Shown: positions 6,267 to 14,303, numbered from the stretch's first letter. The stretch is DNA of 14,881 nucleotides from an uncultured Bacteroidota bacterium (GCA_903906615.1 CAIVKT010000535.1:1-14881), one strand, 5' to 3'. Numbers and translations: made by a program. The notes: a model not told the origin generated them from the sequence alone.

Positions 6267-7622
6267 ATGAGAAGACTCTGTATCATATTATTAGGTGTTC
6301 TTTCCTTTTCTTCAGCAACCTATGCGCAGGAAACCATGCGGATGAGCCTGAATGAATGTATGGACTATGCCCTGAAACATAACTACAACGTGAAGAACGC
6401 ACGTATAGATGTACTCATTCAGACCATTCAGAATAAAGAGACACTTTCCGCTTCTTACCCGCATATTAACGGCAAAGCCGAATTTGATGATTTTTACGTT
6501 CCCCAAAGTACATTCATTGACGCCAGCACCTTCGCCTTTCCGGGCACACCGGCTGCGCCAAAAGGCACTATTGAAGCACTCAACTTCACACTGCCATATG
6601 CCGCCTCCGCCAGCGTTACCACCTCACAGCTTTTATTTGACGGAGCTGTATTTGTAGCATGGAAAGCCCGCAACAGTGTATTGGAATTTGCCCACAAAAA
6701 TCAGGAGGTGACCGAAGAGAACATACGGTACAACATATATAAATCGTACAATTCTCTTGTTATTGCCTACCGGCAGTATAGCATTGTCAGTAGTTCCCTG
6801 TCTTATGCGCGCAGCTTGCAGCACGACCTGGAAGTAACCCGCCAGAACGGGTTTGCCGAAAAAATTGACGTTGAACGCACCGATGTACAGGTTAACAACC
6901 TGGCAACTGACAGCATCAGTATAGGTAATATGCTGACGATATCAGAAGATGCGTTGAAGTACCAGATAGGTATGGACATGAGCAATAAACTCGTGCTTAC
7001 CGACACGATGGTGGAAGAACGTAAGCAAGCTGCTCTTGACTTGCTGGTGCAGGAAAAAAGCTATGATCGCGTGCCGGAATACAGCGCCCTTACATCTGCA
7101 CTTACGCTGAACCAGTACAACCTGAAACGTTACCAGCTTTCCGCACTGCCATCGCTCAATGCGTTCTGGTCTTATGGATCAAATTATGGATCTACGAGGG
7201 CCAGTGATATGTTCCTGTTCAACAGATATTCACCAAGCTCTGTAATTGGCATCCAGCTCAATGTGCCGATCTATAACGGTTCATTAAGGCACTATCAGGT
7301 GCAGGAGGCGAAGATGAATATTGAAAAATCGGAAAATAACCTGGCTAATATGAAGCAAACTATAGATTTCCAGGTTTCGCAGTCGCGTACCACATTAAAG
7401 AATGCCATACTGCAGGCTCAAAGTCAGCACCGCAATATGGACCTCGCAGATGATGTGCTGGACCTTGCCCAAAAGAAGTACAAAGCCGGAGTGGGCAGCA
7501 ACCTCGAAGTAACACAAGCACAAACCGATCAACTTCGCGCGCAGACGAATTATTTTAATGCCCTGCTGGATATTATCAACGCAGAAGCCGACCTGAAAAA
7601 AGCACTTGGCCTTTTAAAATAA
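6267..7622 (+). CDS. TolC-family outer membrane efflux channel
   Basis: The 451-residue product begins with a Sec signal peptide (MRRLCIILLGVLSFSSATYAQ, cleavage likely after TYA) and continues with MSLNECMDYALKHNYNVKNA, the helical opening of outer membrane efflux proteins. Two such repeats are visible: the first half about 25-220, and the second about 250-451, ending with a long helical stretch containing DLAQKKYKAGVGSNLEVTQA. In the family three subunits form a beta-barrel in the outer membrane and a long alpha-helical tunnel in the periplasm that docks with the adaptor and RND pump. It starts 4 bases after the tetR stop, so translational coupling is likely, and it ends 65 bases before the adaptor gene, a gap holding an 18-base palindrome. 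Confidence 0.93.
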   Translation: MRRLCIILLGVLSFSSATYAQETMRMSLNECMDYALKHNYNVKNARIDVLIQTIQNKETLSASYPHINGKAEFDDFYVPQSTFIDASTFAFPGTPAAPKGTIEALNFTLPYAASASVTTSQLLFDGAVFVAWKARNSVLEFAHKNQEVTEENIRYNIYKSYNSLVIAYRQYSIVSSSLSYARSLQHDLEVTRQNGFAEKIDVERTDVQVNNLATDSISIGNMLTISEDALKYQIGMDMSNKLVLTDTMVEERKQAALDLLVQEKSYDRVPEYSALTSALTLNQYNLKRYQLSALPSLNAFWSYGSNYGSTRASDMFLFNRYSPSSVIGIQLNVPIYNGSLRHYQVQEAKMNIEKSENNLANMKQTIDFQVSQSRTTLKNAILQAQSQHRNMDLADDVLDLAQKKYKAGVGSNLEVTQAQTDQLRAQTNYFNALLDIINAEADLKKALGLLK

Positions 7623-7640
7623 CCCATATTCACTAACGAC

Positions 7641-7658
7641 TCCCGATAGCTATCGGGA
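7641..7658. repeat. Perfect 18-bp palindrome between channel and adaptor genes
   Basis: TCCCGATAGCTATCGGGA is a perfect palindrome in the 65-base gap between the tolC-like and adaptor genes. As RNA it could form a short stem, but no T-run follows, so it is not a standard terminator. I recall similar CCCGATAGCTATCGGG motifs in intergenic DNA of Bacteroidota, so it may be a copy of a dispersed short palindrome. Within the operon it could lower downstream expression or define an mRNA processing site. Confidence 0.75.
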
Positions 7659-7687
7659 CTAACAACTAAACTTCTAAACATAAGATA

Positions 7688-8800
7688 ATGAAACGTTTAT
7701 TCCTTTTACTTGTTCCCGCGATCATCCTGGCATCCTGCGGCGGTGGCAAAACCGATAAGACCGGCAACTTAGCCAAGCTGAAAGCAGAACGCGCCAAGCT
7801 GGACGAACAGATAAAAACACTGGAAGGCCCGGGCAGCGATACCTCGAAGAAGGCCACAGCAATATCTGTAATGACCTTACAGCCTACCGACTTTGTGGCT
7901 ACTATCAATGTGCAGTCGCAGATCACCGGCGACCAGAATATATATGCCAGCCCGCAAGCCGCTGGTATTGTGAATAATATATTGGTGCATACGGGCGAGC
8001 ATGTGGCTAAAGGTCAGGTACTTGCAATACTTGATGCAGCCGCTATACAGCAACAGATAGACGGCCAGCAAACACAGTTGACCCTTGCAAAAACCGTATA
8101 TGAAAAGCAAAAAAACCTCTGGTCACAGAATATAGGTACCGAGGTGCAGCTTTTACAGGCCAAGGCAAACTACGAAACAGCACAAAGCCAGTTGGCAGGT
8201 CTTGTAGTGCAAAAAAATATGTACCGGATAGTATCGCCGATAACCGGCGTTATAGACCAGATGACGCTGAAGGTAGGTGACATAGCATCTCCCGGATCAG
8301 GAACATCGCAAAGTTCAGCAAGCATCATACGCGTAGTGAACACCGATAAGCTGAAAGCTGAAGCCAACCTGGGTGAGAACTACCTTGGCAAGGTGAAGAG
8401 CGGCAACAAAGTGACGCTCATATTCCCGGATATCAACGACTCTATTAAAACCACGCTGAGCTATGTGGCAGAAGCAGTGGACCCTAACTCCCGCGCCTTT
8501 GTAGTGCAAGTGCAATTGCATGATGCTAAACTGCACCCCAACATGTCGTGCATCATGGAGATAGCCAACTACGAAAGCAAGAACTCGCTGGTAGTACCCA
8601 TATCAGTGATACAGAAAACAAGCAAGGGCGAGATGTTGTACGTGGTTGATGGAGACAAGGCCAAGGCTGTATATGTAAAGACCGGCGCTAACTCAAATGG
8701 CAGCGTAGAGATACTATCGGGCCTGCATGCAGGTGATAAGATCATCACTGCCGGCTTCGAAGACCTGGACAATGGCGACCCTATATCTGTACAACAGTAA
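7688..8800 (+). CDS. RND efflux periplasmic adaptor (membrane fusion lipoprotein)
   Basis: The 370-residue protein starts with a lipoprotein signal, MKRLFLLLVPAIILASC, with C17 as the lipidated residue, so it is anchored in a membrane facing the periplasm. A short coiled-coil-like segment (about 29-47) follows. Then come a biotinyl-lipoyl half (about 85-120), a helical hairpin (about 120-170, rich in Q, A, K and L), the second lipoyl half (KNMYRIVSPITGVID, about 176-190), a beta-barrel domain (about 215-290) and a membrane-proximal domain to the end. This is the standard order in the HlyD/AcrA family, which bridges RND permease and TolC channel. It lies between those two partners in the operon, 65 bases after the channel gene and 40 before the permease gene. 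Confidence 0.94.
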   Translation: MKRLFLLLVPAIILASCGGGKTDKTGNLAKLKAERAKLDEQIKTLEGPGSDTSKKATAISVMTLQPTDFVATINVQSQITGDQNIYASPQAAGIVNNILVHTGEHVAKGQVLAILDAAAIQQQIDGQQTQLTLAKTVYEKQKNLWSQNIGTEVQLLQAKANYETAQSQLAGLVVQKNMYRIVSPITGVIDQMTLKVGDIASPGSGTSQSSASIIRVVNTDKLKAEANLGENYLGKVKSGNKVTLIFPDINDSIKTTLSYVAEAVDPNSRAFVVQVQLHDAKLHPNMSCIMEIANYESKNSLVVPISVIQKTSKGEMLYVVDGDKAKAVYVKTGANSNGSVEILSGLHAGDKIITAGFEDLDNGDPISVQQ

Positions 8801-8840
8801 GCATACACATCATTTTTACTTTAGCAGCTAATCATTATAC

Positions 8841-11800
8841 ATGAAAGACGCATTTAAGGAGTTTAAACCATCCAGTTGGGCGATAGATAACCGCACCGCG
8901 GTATACATTATCACCATCTTCATTACCCTCGCGGGCCTGGTCACTTACCTTACTCTGCCCAAGGAGCAGTTCCCCGAGATCAAGATACCGCAGATCATTG
9001 TACAGACCTACTTCCCCGGCACATCGCCGGAGAATATGGAGAACCTGGTGACCAAGCACCTGGAAAAGCAAATGAAGAACCTTACCGGCATCAAGAAGGT
9101 GACCAGTAATTCCTTCCAGGACTACTCGGTAGTGATAGCGGAATTCAATACTAATGTGCAGGTAGATAAAGCCAAGCAGGATGTAAAGGATGCCGTAGAC
9201 AAGGCCAAGACCGATCTGCCCAAGAACCTGCCCAACCAGCCGGAGGTAAAAGACATAGACCTCTCGGAGGTGCCGATATTGAACGTGAACATATCCGGCA
9301 ACTACGACCTGAACAGGCTGAAGAAATACGCCGACCGCATCAAGGACAATATAGAGGCCATGAAGCAGATCAAGCGCGTGGACATTGTAGGCGCGCTGGA
9401 CAGGGAGATACAGATAAACATGGACATGTATAAAATGCAGGCTGCGGGCATCACCTTCGGAGATGTGCAAAATACTGTTGCTGCTGAGAACGTGTCAGCC
9501 ACTGCGGGCCAGGTGACCATGGGTACACAAAAGCGCCTGCTGAGCATAAAGGATGAATTCAAGTCGGCAGCCGAAATAGCCAATGTGGTGGTGAAAAGCC
9601 AGCAGGGCAAGGCTGTGTACCTGCGCGATATAGCACAGGTAACAGACAGCTTCCAGGAGCAGAAGAGCTATGCCCGCCTCGATGGCGCTAATGTGATCAC
9701 CCTGAACGTGATCAAGGCCAAGGGCGAGAACCTGATTGAAGCGTCGGACAATATCACGGCGCTGATGGCTAAGATGTCGGGTACAGAATTACCCAAAGAC
9801 CTGAAGATAGTGATCACCGGCGACCAGTCGGAGAAAACAAAGTCTACCCTTACAGACCTTGTCAATACCATCATTATCGGTTTTATCCTTGTTACGGTTA
9901 TCCTCATGTTCTTCATGGGTGTTACCAATGCGCTTTTCGTGGCCATGTCAGTTCCGCTTTCCTGTGCTGTGGCCTTCCTGGTGCTGCCTACTATTGGCTT
10001 CACTATGAATATGATCGTGCTGTTCTCCTTCCTGCTGGCGCTGGGTATAGTGGTGGATGATGCTATCGTGGTGATAGAGAATACCCACCGTATTTTTGAT
10101 AACGGTAAGATACCTATAGCACAGGCGGCCAAGTTTGCCACCGGCGAGGTGTTCCTGCCCGTGCTGGCCGGTACTGCTACTACGCTGATGCCGTTTATCC
10201 CACTGGCCTTCTGGCCCGGCATTGTAGGCAACTTCTTATTTTATTTACCCATCACCCTCATCATTACCCTCGTGGCATCGCTGCTGGTAGCCTATATCAT
10301 CAACCCCGTATTCGCGGCCAGTTTCATGAAGCCCCACGACTTTGATCATGAGAATGATAAGCCACGTTTCACTAAGAAAGACAGGGCGCTGGCAGTTATT
10401 TTCCTGTCTATCGCGGCTATCTGCTACCTATGCTCGGCTATTGGCACAGGCAACTTTGTAGTGTTCATATTCCTGTTCATCCTTCTGGAGAAATTTGTGC
10501 TGGCCAAAGGGATACATGCTTTCCAGAACAAGTATTGGCCTGCCTTCCAGAACTGGTATACGCGCTGGCTGAAGAAAGCGCTGGCCTATCCCGGCACGGT
10601 GATGGCGGGTACACTGGTGCTTTGCGTATTGGCTATGGTATTATTTATTATGCACGGCCCTACGCCTGTGTTCTTCCCCGCATCGCAGCCCAACTTCACT
10701 TATGTGTACCTGAACCTGCCCGTGGGCACCGACCAGGCGCATACCAATGATGTATTGCTGCAACTGGAAAAGCGTGTGAATGATGCCGTTATAGACCCTG
10801 CCACGCACAAGCGCTTTGTATCTGTGAAATCGGTGATCGCCAACGTAACGGTGGGCGCAGTAGATCCTAACAGCGGAGAGATCGGCGACTTCCCAAATAA
10901 GGGTAAGATAACAGTAGCCTACGAAGAATTCTCGAAGCGCAAAGGCGAATCTACCGTAGCCATTATGGAGAAGATACGTAATTCTGTAAAGGGCGTGCCC
11001 GGTGCAGAGATAACCGTAGACAAAGAAAGCAGCGGCCCGCCCGTGGGCAAGCCGGTAGTTATAGAAATGACCGGCGATAACCTGGATACCCTGGTGAATG
11101 TATCGGAAAGATTGAAGCGGTACCTGGTAGAGAAGCAGATACCTGGTATAGAAGAGCTGCGCAGCGACTTCCAGGCCAAGAACCCGGAGATCGTCTTCGA
11201 CCTGGACCGCGAACGTATGAACTCGGAAGGCATCACCACCACTACCGTAGTGAACAACCTGCGTACAGCAGTATTCGGTACCGAGATATCCCGTTTCCGC
11301 GATCAGAATGATGATTACCCGATGACACTGCGCGTGATCGGCACAGAGCGGCAGGATATAGATGCCATACGCAATATGCCTATCGTGTACCGCGATATGG
11401 GCTTGGGAGGTATCATTCGTTCGGTGCCTATCAGCGCCTTTGCCAATGTTTATTATTCTACTACCTATGGCGGTATTAAGCGCAAGAATGAGAAGCGGTA
11501 TATCAGCCTGTCTTCTAACGTGATCAGTGGCTTTAACGCTAATGAAGTGGTGGCTAATGTGAAGACCGAACTCAGCCAATTCAAATTGCCATCAGGCATA
11601 GTGCTGAAAATGGGCGGCGACCAGGAAGACCAGGCAGAGACCATGAGCTTCCTCGGTAAGGCTTTCGGTATAGCTATGGCGCTCATCTTCATGATACTTA
11701 TACTGCTCTTCAACTCCATCAGTAAAACGATGATCATACTGAGCGAAGTATTGTTCAGCCTCTTTGGTGTGTTCCTGGGCCTGGGCATCTTTAAGACGCC

Positions 11801-12635
11801 ATTCTCTATAGCCATAAGCGGTATAGGTATTGTGGCCCTTGCAGGTGTGGTGGTGCGAAACGGGATATTGCTGGTAGAGTTTATGGACCTGATGCTGAAA
11901 GAAGGCATGAGCGAGATAGATGCCATCATAGAATCGGGACGTACGCGTATGACACCGGTATTGCTTACGGCGATAGCTGCGATACTGGGCCTTATACCGC
12001 TTGCTGTGGGTATGAACATTGATTTTGCTTCCTTGTTCCAGCACCTGAACCCGCACGTGTTCTTCGGCGGCGATAGCGCCGACTTCTGGGCGCCGCTCGC
12101 ATGGACCATGATCTATGGCCTCAGCTTCGCTACCTTCCTCACACTTATAGTAGTGCCTGTGATGCTGTTGCTCAGCTTCCGCTTCAAGGCGTGGATCAAG
12201 CGATTGTTTAGCAATAAGCAAGTTGCATCAATTAGCCCTACAACATATGCTTCTTTCTGGTCTCGGCTAGGAGCGTTAGTTATCGATATTATCGTACTTA
12301 TGATACCGGTAGTGATTATTGTGTTGGCTTTAGGTAGTGATGCTCAGTTTTTAAAAGTAATTGTGATACTCCTTATCAGTTTATTCTATCGTACTATCAT
12401 GGAATCTAGTAAGTTCATGGGCACCCTTGGGAAAAATGCTATGGGAATCATTGTGACAGATGTAGATGGTAATAGAATTACATTCCAGAAAGCATTGGGT
12501 AGAAATTTGGGTAAGTATATTTCCGGAGCTATATTAGATATCGGCTACTTGATGATGATATGGAGTGATAAAAAACAGACATTGCATGATAAAATTGCAG
12601 GCACTGTTGTAGTCAAGAGTAATTATCTGCCATAG
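8841..12635 (+). CDS. RND efflux permease (HAE-type) with C-terminal RDD domain fusion
   Basis: The 1264-residue protein is an inner-membrane proton-driven RND pump joined to an RDD domain. The RND part (about 1-1122) has the first membrane segment near 18-38, porter domains, and TM4 with the adjacent proton-relay aspartates D406 and D407 (VVDDAIVVIENT). TM10 has VVVRNGILLVEF with R1006 where AcrB has its essential lysine K940. Between the two six-helix halves is an insert of about 60 residues (about 497-560) with two extra hydrophobic stretches. From about 1136 on the sequence is a complete RDD domain: FWSRLGALVIDIIVL (R1142, D1149), then GTLGKNAMGIIVTD and an end with KQTLHDKIAGTVVV. The RDD-coding DNA is about 37% GC against about 50% just before it. 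The substrate is unknown. An intrinsic terminator follows. Confidence 0.93.
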   Translation: MKDAFKEFKPSSWAIDNRTAVYIITIFITLAGLVTYLTLPKEQFPEIKIPQIIVQTYFPGTSPENMENLVTKHLEKQMKNLTGIKKVTSNSFQDYSVVIAEFNTNVQVDKAKQDVKDAVDKAKTDLPKNLPNQPEVKDIDLSEVPILNVNISGNYDLNRLKKYADRIKDNIEAMKQIKRVDIVGALDREIQINMDMYKMQAAGITFGDVQNTVAAENVSATAGQVTMGTQKRLLSIKDEFKSAAEIANVVVKSQQGKAVYLRDIAQVTDSFQEQKSYARLDGANVITLNVIKAKGENLIEASDNITALMAKMSGTELPKDLKIVITGDQSEKTKSTLTDLVNTIIIGFILVTVILMFFMGVTNALFVAMSVPLSCAVAFLVLPTIGFTMNMIVLFSFLLALGIVVDDAIVVIENTHRIFDNGKIPIAQAAKFATGEVFLPVLAGTATTLMPFIPLAFWPGIVGNFLFYLPITLIITLVASLLVAYIINPVFAASFMKPHDFDHENDKPRFTKKDRALAVIFLSIAAICYLCSAIGTGNFVVFIFLFILLEKFVLAKGIHAFQNKYWPAFQNWYTRWLKKALAYPGTVMAGTLVLCVLAMVLFIMHGPTPVFFPASQPNFTYVYLNLPVGTDQAHTNDVLLQLEKRVNDAVIDPATHKRFVSVKSVIANVTVGAVDPNSGEIGDFPNKGKITVAYEEFSKRKGESTVAIMEKIRNSVKGVPGAEITVDKESSGPPVGKPVVIEMTGDNLDTLVNVSERLKRYLVEKQIPGIEELRSDFQAKNPEIVFDLDRERMNSEGITTTTVVNNLRTAVFGTEISRFRDQNDDYPMTLRVIGTERQDIDAIRNMPIVYRDMGLGGIIRSVPISAFANVYYSTTYGGIKRKNEKRYISLSSNVISGFNANEVVANVKTELSQFKLPSGIVLKMGGDQEDQAETMSFLGKAFGIAMALIFMILILLFNSISKTMIILSEVLFSLFGVFLGLGIFKTPFSIAISGIGIVALAGVVVRNGILLVEFMDLMLKEGMSEIDAIIESGRTRMTPVLLTAIAAILGLIPLAVGMNIDFASLFQHLNPHVFFGGDSADFWAPLAWTMIYGLSFATFLTLIVVPVMLLLSFRFKAWIKRLFSNKQVASISPTTYASFWSRLGALVIDIIVLMIPVVIIVLALGSDAQFLKVIVILLISLFYRTIMESSKFMGTLGKNAMGIIVTDVDGNRITFQKALGRNLGKYISGAILDIGYLMMIWSDKKQTLHDKIAGTVVVKSNYLP
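12210..12635 (+). other. AT-rich segment encoding the RDD domain of the permease
   Basis: By hand count 12241-12480 is 88 of 240 G+C (about 37%), while two sampled 60-base lines of the RND part just upstream (12001-12060 and 12121-12180) are 29 and 30 of 60. The change falls at the junction between the last RND residues (WIKRLFSNKQ) and the RDD start. The frame stays open across it. This suggests that the RDD module joined the permease gene later than the rest. Confidence 0.7.
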
Positions 12636-12650
12636 ATTTCCATTGTCCTG

Positions 12651-12695
12651 AAAGCAGAAGGGGCTGTCTGAAAAGATAGCCCCTTCTGCTTTTTT
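12651..12695 (+). terminator. Intrinsic terminator of the efflux operon
   Basis: A 15-base perfect stem pairs 12651-12665 with 12678-12692 (core GCAGAAGGGGCT with AGCCCCTTCTGC) around a 12-base loop, and six T residues run from 12690 to 12695. It starts 15 bases after the permease stop codon and separates the operon from the convergent antitoxin-like gene ending at 12707. The shorter A-run on the other side might give some activity for the opposite strand too. Confidence 0.9.
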
Positions 12696-12706
12696 GTAAG
12701 ATGACC

Positions 12707-12943
12707 TTATCGGGTTATTTCTTTGTCCAGTTCAATGAACAGACCTTCTATATCTTCAATAGACTCGAGATCATCTTCAATAGCTTTCAACCTTCTATCT
12801 ATCATGTCCTTTTGCCATTGAGGTATATCACTGTCTAAATCGTCCACATCGGGATATTTAGTTTTAATTTTTCTCCAATCGCCAATGGATATTTGCACCG
12901 CAATGGTTTCTCCCGTGTTGTCTGAAACATAATTAACCGACAT
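12707..12943 (-). CDS. Small antitoxin-like protein without partner toxin
   Basis: The frame can begin at a TTG at 12952, but I prefer the ATG at 12943, giving 78 residues (MSVNYVSDNTGETIAVQISI and onward). A beta-strand-like N-terminus with GETIAVQISIGDWRKIK (about 11-27) is followed by an acidic linker and the helical segment PQWQKDMIDRRLKAIEDD (about 40-57). This arrangement resembles the small Bacteroidota addiction-module antitoxins that precede RelE/ParE toxins (typically PEWHKxxLDERL). No toxin gene follows: only 15 bases separate its stop from the terminator. It may be an orphan antitoxin or a small protein of other function. The DNA is about 37% GC in a sampled line. An exact -7 box lies 18 bases upstream of the ATG. 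Confidence 0.6.
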   Translation of the reverse strand: MSVNYVSDNTGETIAVQISIGDWRKIKTKYPDVDDLDSDIPQWQKDMIDRRLKAIEDDLESIEDIEGLFIELDKEITR

Positions 12944-12960
12944 AAAAATCAATTTACAGG

Positions 12961-12968
12961 CAAAAATA
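12961..12968 (-). promoter_or_regulatory. -7 promoter box for the antitoxin-like gene
   Basis: On the minus strand this reads TATTTTTG, an exact TAnnTTTG match. Transcription would start near 12954, which lies upstream of the ATG at 12943 but overlaps the alternative TTG at 12952. This supports the ATG as the start. The region at -33 is T-rich without a clear TTTG. Confidence 0.5.
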
Positions 12969-12987
12969 AACCTTGTATAAAATTAAG

Positions 12988-13019
12988 AAAAATCGAACAC
13001 AATACTGCGTGCGATTTTT
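12988..13019 (-). terminator. Probable terminator of the aldo/keto reductase gene
   Basis: AAAAATCG (12988-12995) and CGATTTTT (13012-13019) are exact reverse complements around a 16-base interior in which GTG and CAC can add three pairs. On the minus strand the stem is followed by a T-rich stretch. It lies about 20 bases beyond the end of the reductase gene, so it would separate this gene from the antitoxin-like gene. Confidence 0.6.
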
Positions 13020-13040
13020 AATATTCTACCTATAAAGAGG

Positions 13041-14075
13041 TTATTTTTTAGCCTGGTTCAGCGTCCTGTCTCCACTCTGCCGCTCTACCATCCAGCCGGG
13101 GTATTCTTTTGGTAAAGCGCTTACTTCATTAAGTTGTTTCAGTTCCTCATCAGATAGCTGTATAGACGTAGAGTGGATATTGTCCTTCAGTTGTTCTACT
13201 TTCCTGGCGCCAATGATGGTGCTGGTGATACCCAACTGGCGGCGCACCCATGCCAGCGCCACGGCGGCTACAGATGTTTTATGCGCTTTGCTTATCGGGT
13301 CCATTATTTCTATGATGTCGTAAGCCTTCTCTTTATTTATCGGCGGAAAGTCGAAGTTATCCCTGCGGCCACCGGCATTCTTTTCATTCTCCCTTGTATA
13401 CTTACCACTGAGGAAGCCACCTGCCAGCGGGCTCCAGGGCATTACTGCCAGGTTCTGGTCTATGGCCATTGGCAGCACCTCGCGCTCTATATCGCGGCCA
13501 GCTATGGAATAGTAGTATTGCAGCCCTTCAAATTTATTCCAGCCATGCTGTGCCGCTATGCCTTGCGCCTTCATCACCATCCATGCCGGCCAGTTGCACA
13601 CTGCTATGTAGCGCACCTTGCCTGAGGCTACTACATCATTCAGGGCGCGCATGGTTTGCTCCAGTGGCGTCAGCGGGTCTACGCCATGCACATACAGTAT
13701 GTCTATGTGATCCATCTGCAGGCGTTGCAGGCTTTCATCTACCGATTGCAGTATGTGGTAGCGGCTCAGGCCTGCATTGTTTTGTCCTTCGCCCATACGG
13801 CCACGCACCTTGGTGGCTATGACCAGGTCGTTGCGTTTGATGCCGAGATTTTTTATAGCGCAGCCCAGCAGATGCTCCGATTGGCCGTAAGAGTATACAT
13901 TGGCCGTGTCTATGAAGTTAATGCCGCCGTCTACCGCGCATTTGATCAGTTCATCGGCCTGTGCCTGTTCCAGGCCGCCTATGTTTTTCCATATACCATC
14001 GCCGCCAAAGGTCATAGTGCCAAAGCAAAGCTCTGATACCACAAGGCCGGTATTTCCTAATAAATTGTATTTCAT
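13041..14075 (-). CDS. Aldo/keto reductase
   Basis: The 344-residue protein is a full-length NADPH-dependent oxidoreductase of the aldo/keto reductase superfamily, a cytosolic (beta/alpha)8 barrel that reduces aldehydes or ketones to alcohols. The N-terminus (MKYNLLGNTGLVVSELCFGT) is characteristic. The catalytic tetrad is visible as D56 and Y61 in IDTANVYSYG, K89 in VIATKV and H130 in ILYVHGVDPL. A NADPH-binding loop with STIIGARKVEQLKDN lies near 291-305. A segment at about 210-245 has PWSPLAGGFLSGKY, seen in the branch related to beta-subunit/YajO/Tas-like enzymes, so the true substrate is uncertain. It stands alone, with its own -7 box upstream and a hairpin downstream. Confidence 0.95.
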   Translation of the reverse strand: MKYNLLGNTGLVVSELCFGTMTFGGDGIWKNIGGLEQAQADELIKCAVDGGINFIDTANVYSYGQSEHLLGCAIKNLGIKRNDLVIATKVRGRMGEGQNNAGLSRYHILQSVDESLQRLQMDHIDILYVHGVDPLTPLEQTMRALNDVVASGKVRYIAVCNWPAWMVMKAQGIAAQHGWNKFEGLQYYYSIAGRDIEREVLPMAIDQNLAVMPWSPLAGGFLSGKYTRENEKNAGGRRDNFDFPPINKEKAYDIIEIMDPISKAHKTSVAAVALAWVRRQLGITSTIIGARKVEQLKDNIHSTSIQLSDEELKQLNEVSALPKEYPGWMVERQSGDRTLNQAKK

Positions 14076-14094
14076 GGTAGTTTATTTTAGACGG

Positions 14095-14102
14095 CAAAGG
14101 TA
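14095..14102 (-). promoter_or_regulatory. -7 promoter box for the aldo/keto reductase gene
   Basis: On the minus strand this reads TACCTTTG, an exact TAnnTTTG match 19 bases upstream of the start codon at 14075. The transcript would start near 14088 and have a leader of about 12 bases. I see no clear -33 TTTG. Confidence 0.5.
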
Positions 14103-14200
14103 ATGGCTCTTGCTATGGTACATACACTATAATAACTGATAGCCCGATAACCGGATATTATAGCCGCAATGAATTTGGTCCAGATAGCTACCAGGATGGA

Positions 14201-14285
14201 ATTTGGACACTGAAATTTGGGATTTGGACACTGGGATTTGGGATTTGTCCCCTTGGAATTTGAGATTTGGACATTGGAATTTCCC
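14201..14285. repeat. Minisatellite, four units of 21-22 bp
   Basis: Units start at 14201, 14222, 14243 and 14265, each beginning ATTTG. The first two agree at 19 of 21 positions (ATTTGGACACTGRRATTTGGG, R = A or G); the third is degenerate and 22 bases long; the fourth keeps ATTTGGACA and TTGGAATTT. A further ATTTGG lies at 14173. The array sits in the gap upstream of the aldo/keto reductase promoter and downstream of the terminator of the H1-like gene. No frame is encoded. Replication slippage is the simplest origin. Confidence 0.85.
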
Positions 14286-14303
14286 CCTCAGGTATGGGCA
14301 TAA

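Noticed and set aside
8835..9470. 211-codon minus-strand frame over the permease start
   Set aside because: It overlaps the well-supported permease N-terminus on the opposite strand and has no family features.
10641..11579. 312-codon minus-strand frame inside the RND permease
   Set aside because: Antisense shadow of the permease, His/Tyr-rich composition, no recognisable family and no promoter.
12201..12260. RND-RDD joint considered as a sequencing frameshift joining two genes
   Set aside because: The frame is open without ambiguity on both sides, the linker reads sensibly (FSNKQVASISPTTYASF), and no separate start codon context for an RDD gene is evident. Assembly error cannot be excluded from sequence alone.
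14181..14285. TTTGG-rich array considered as a CRISPR or iteron set
   Set aside because: Units are directly adjacent with no spacers, are 21-22 bases and degenerate, and no cas or rep gene is near.
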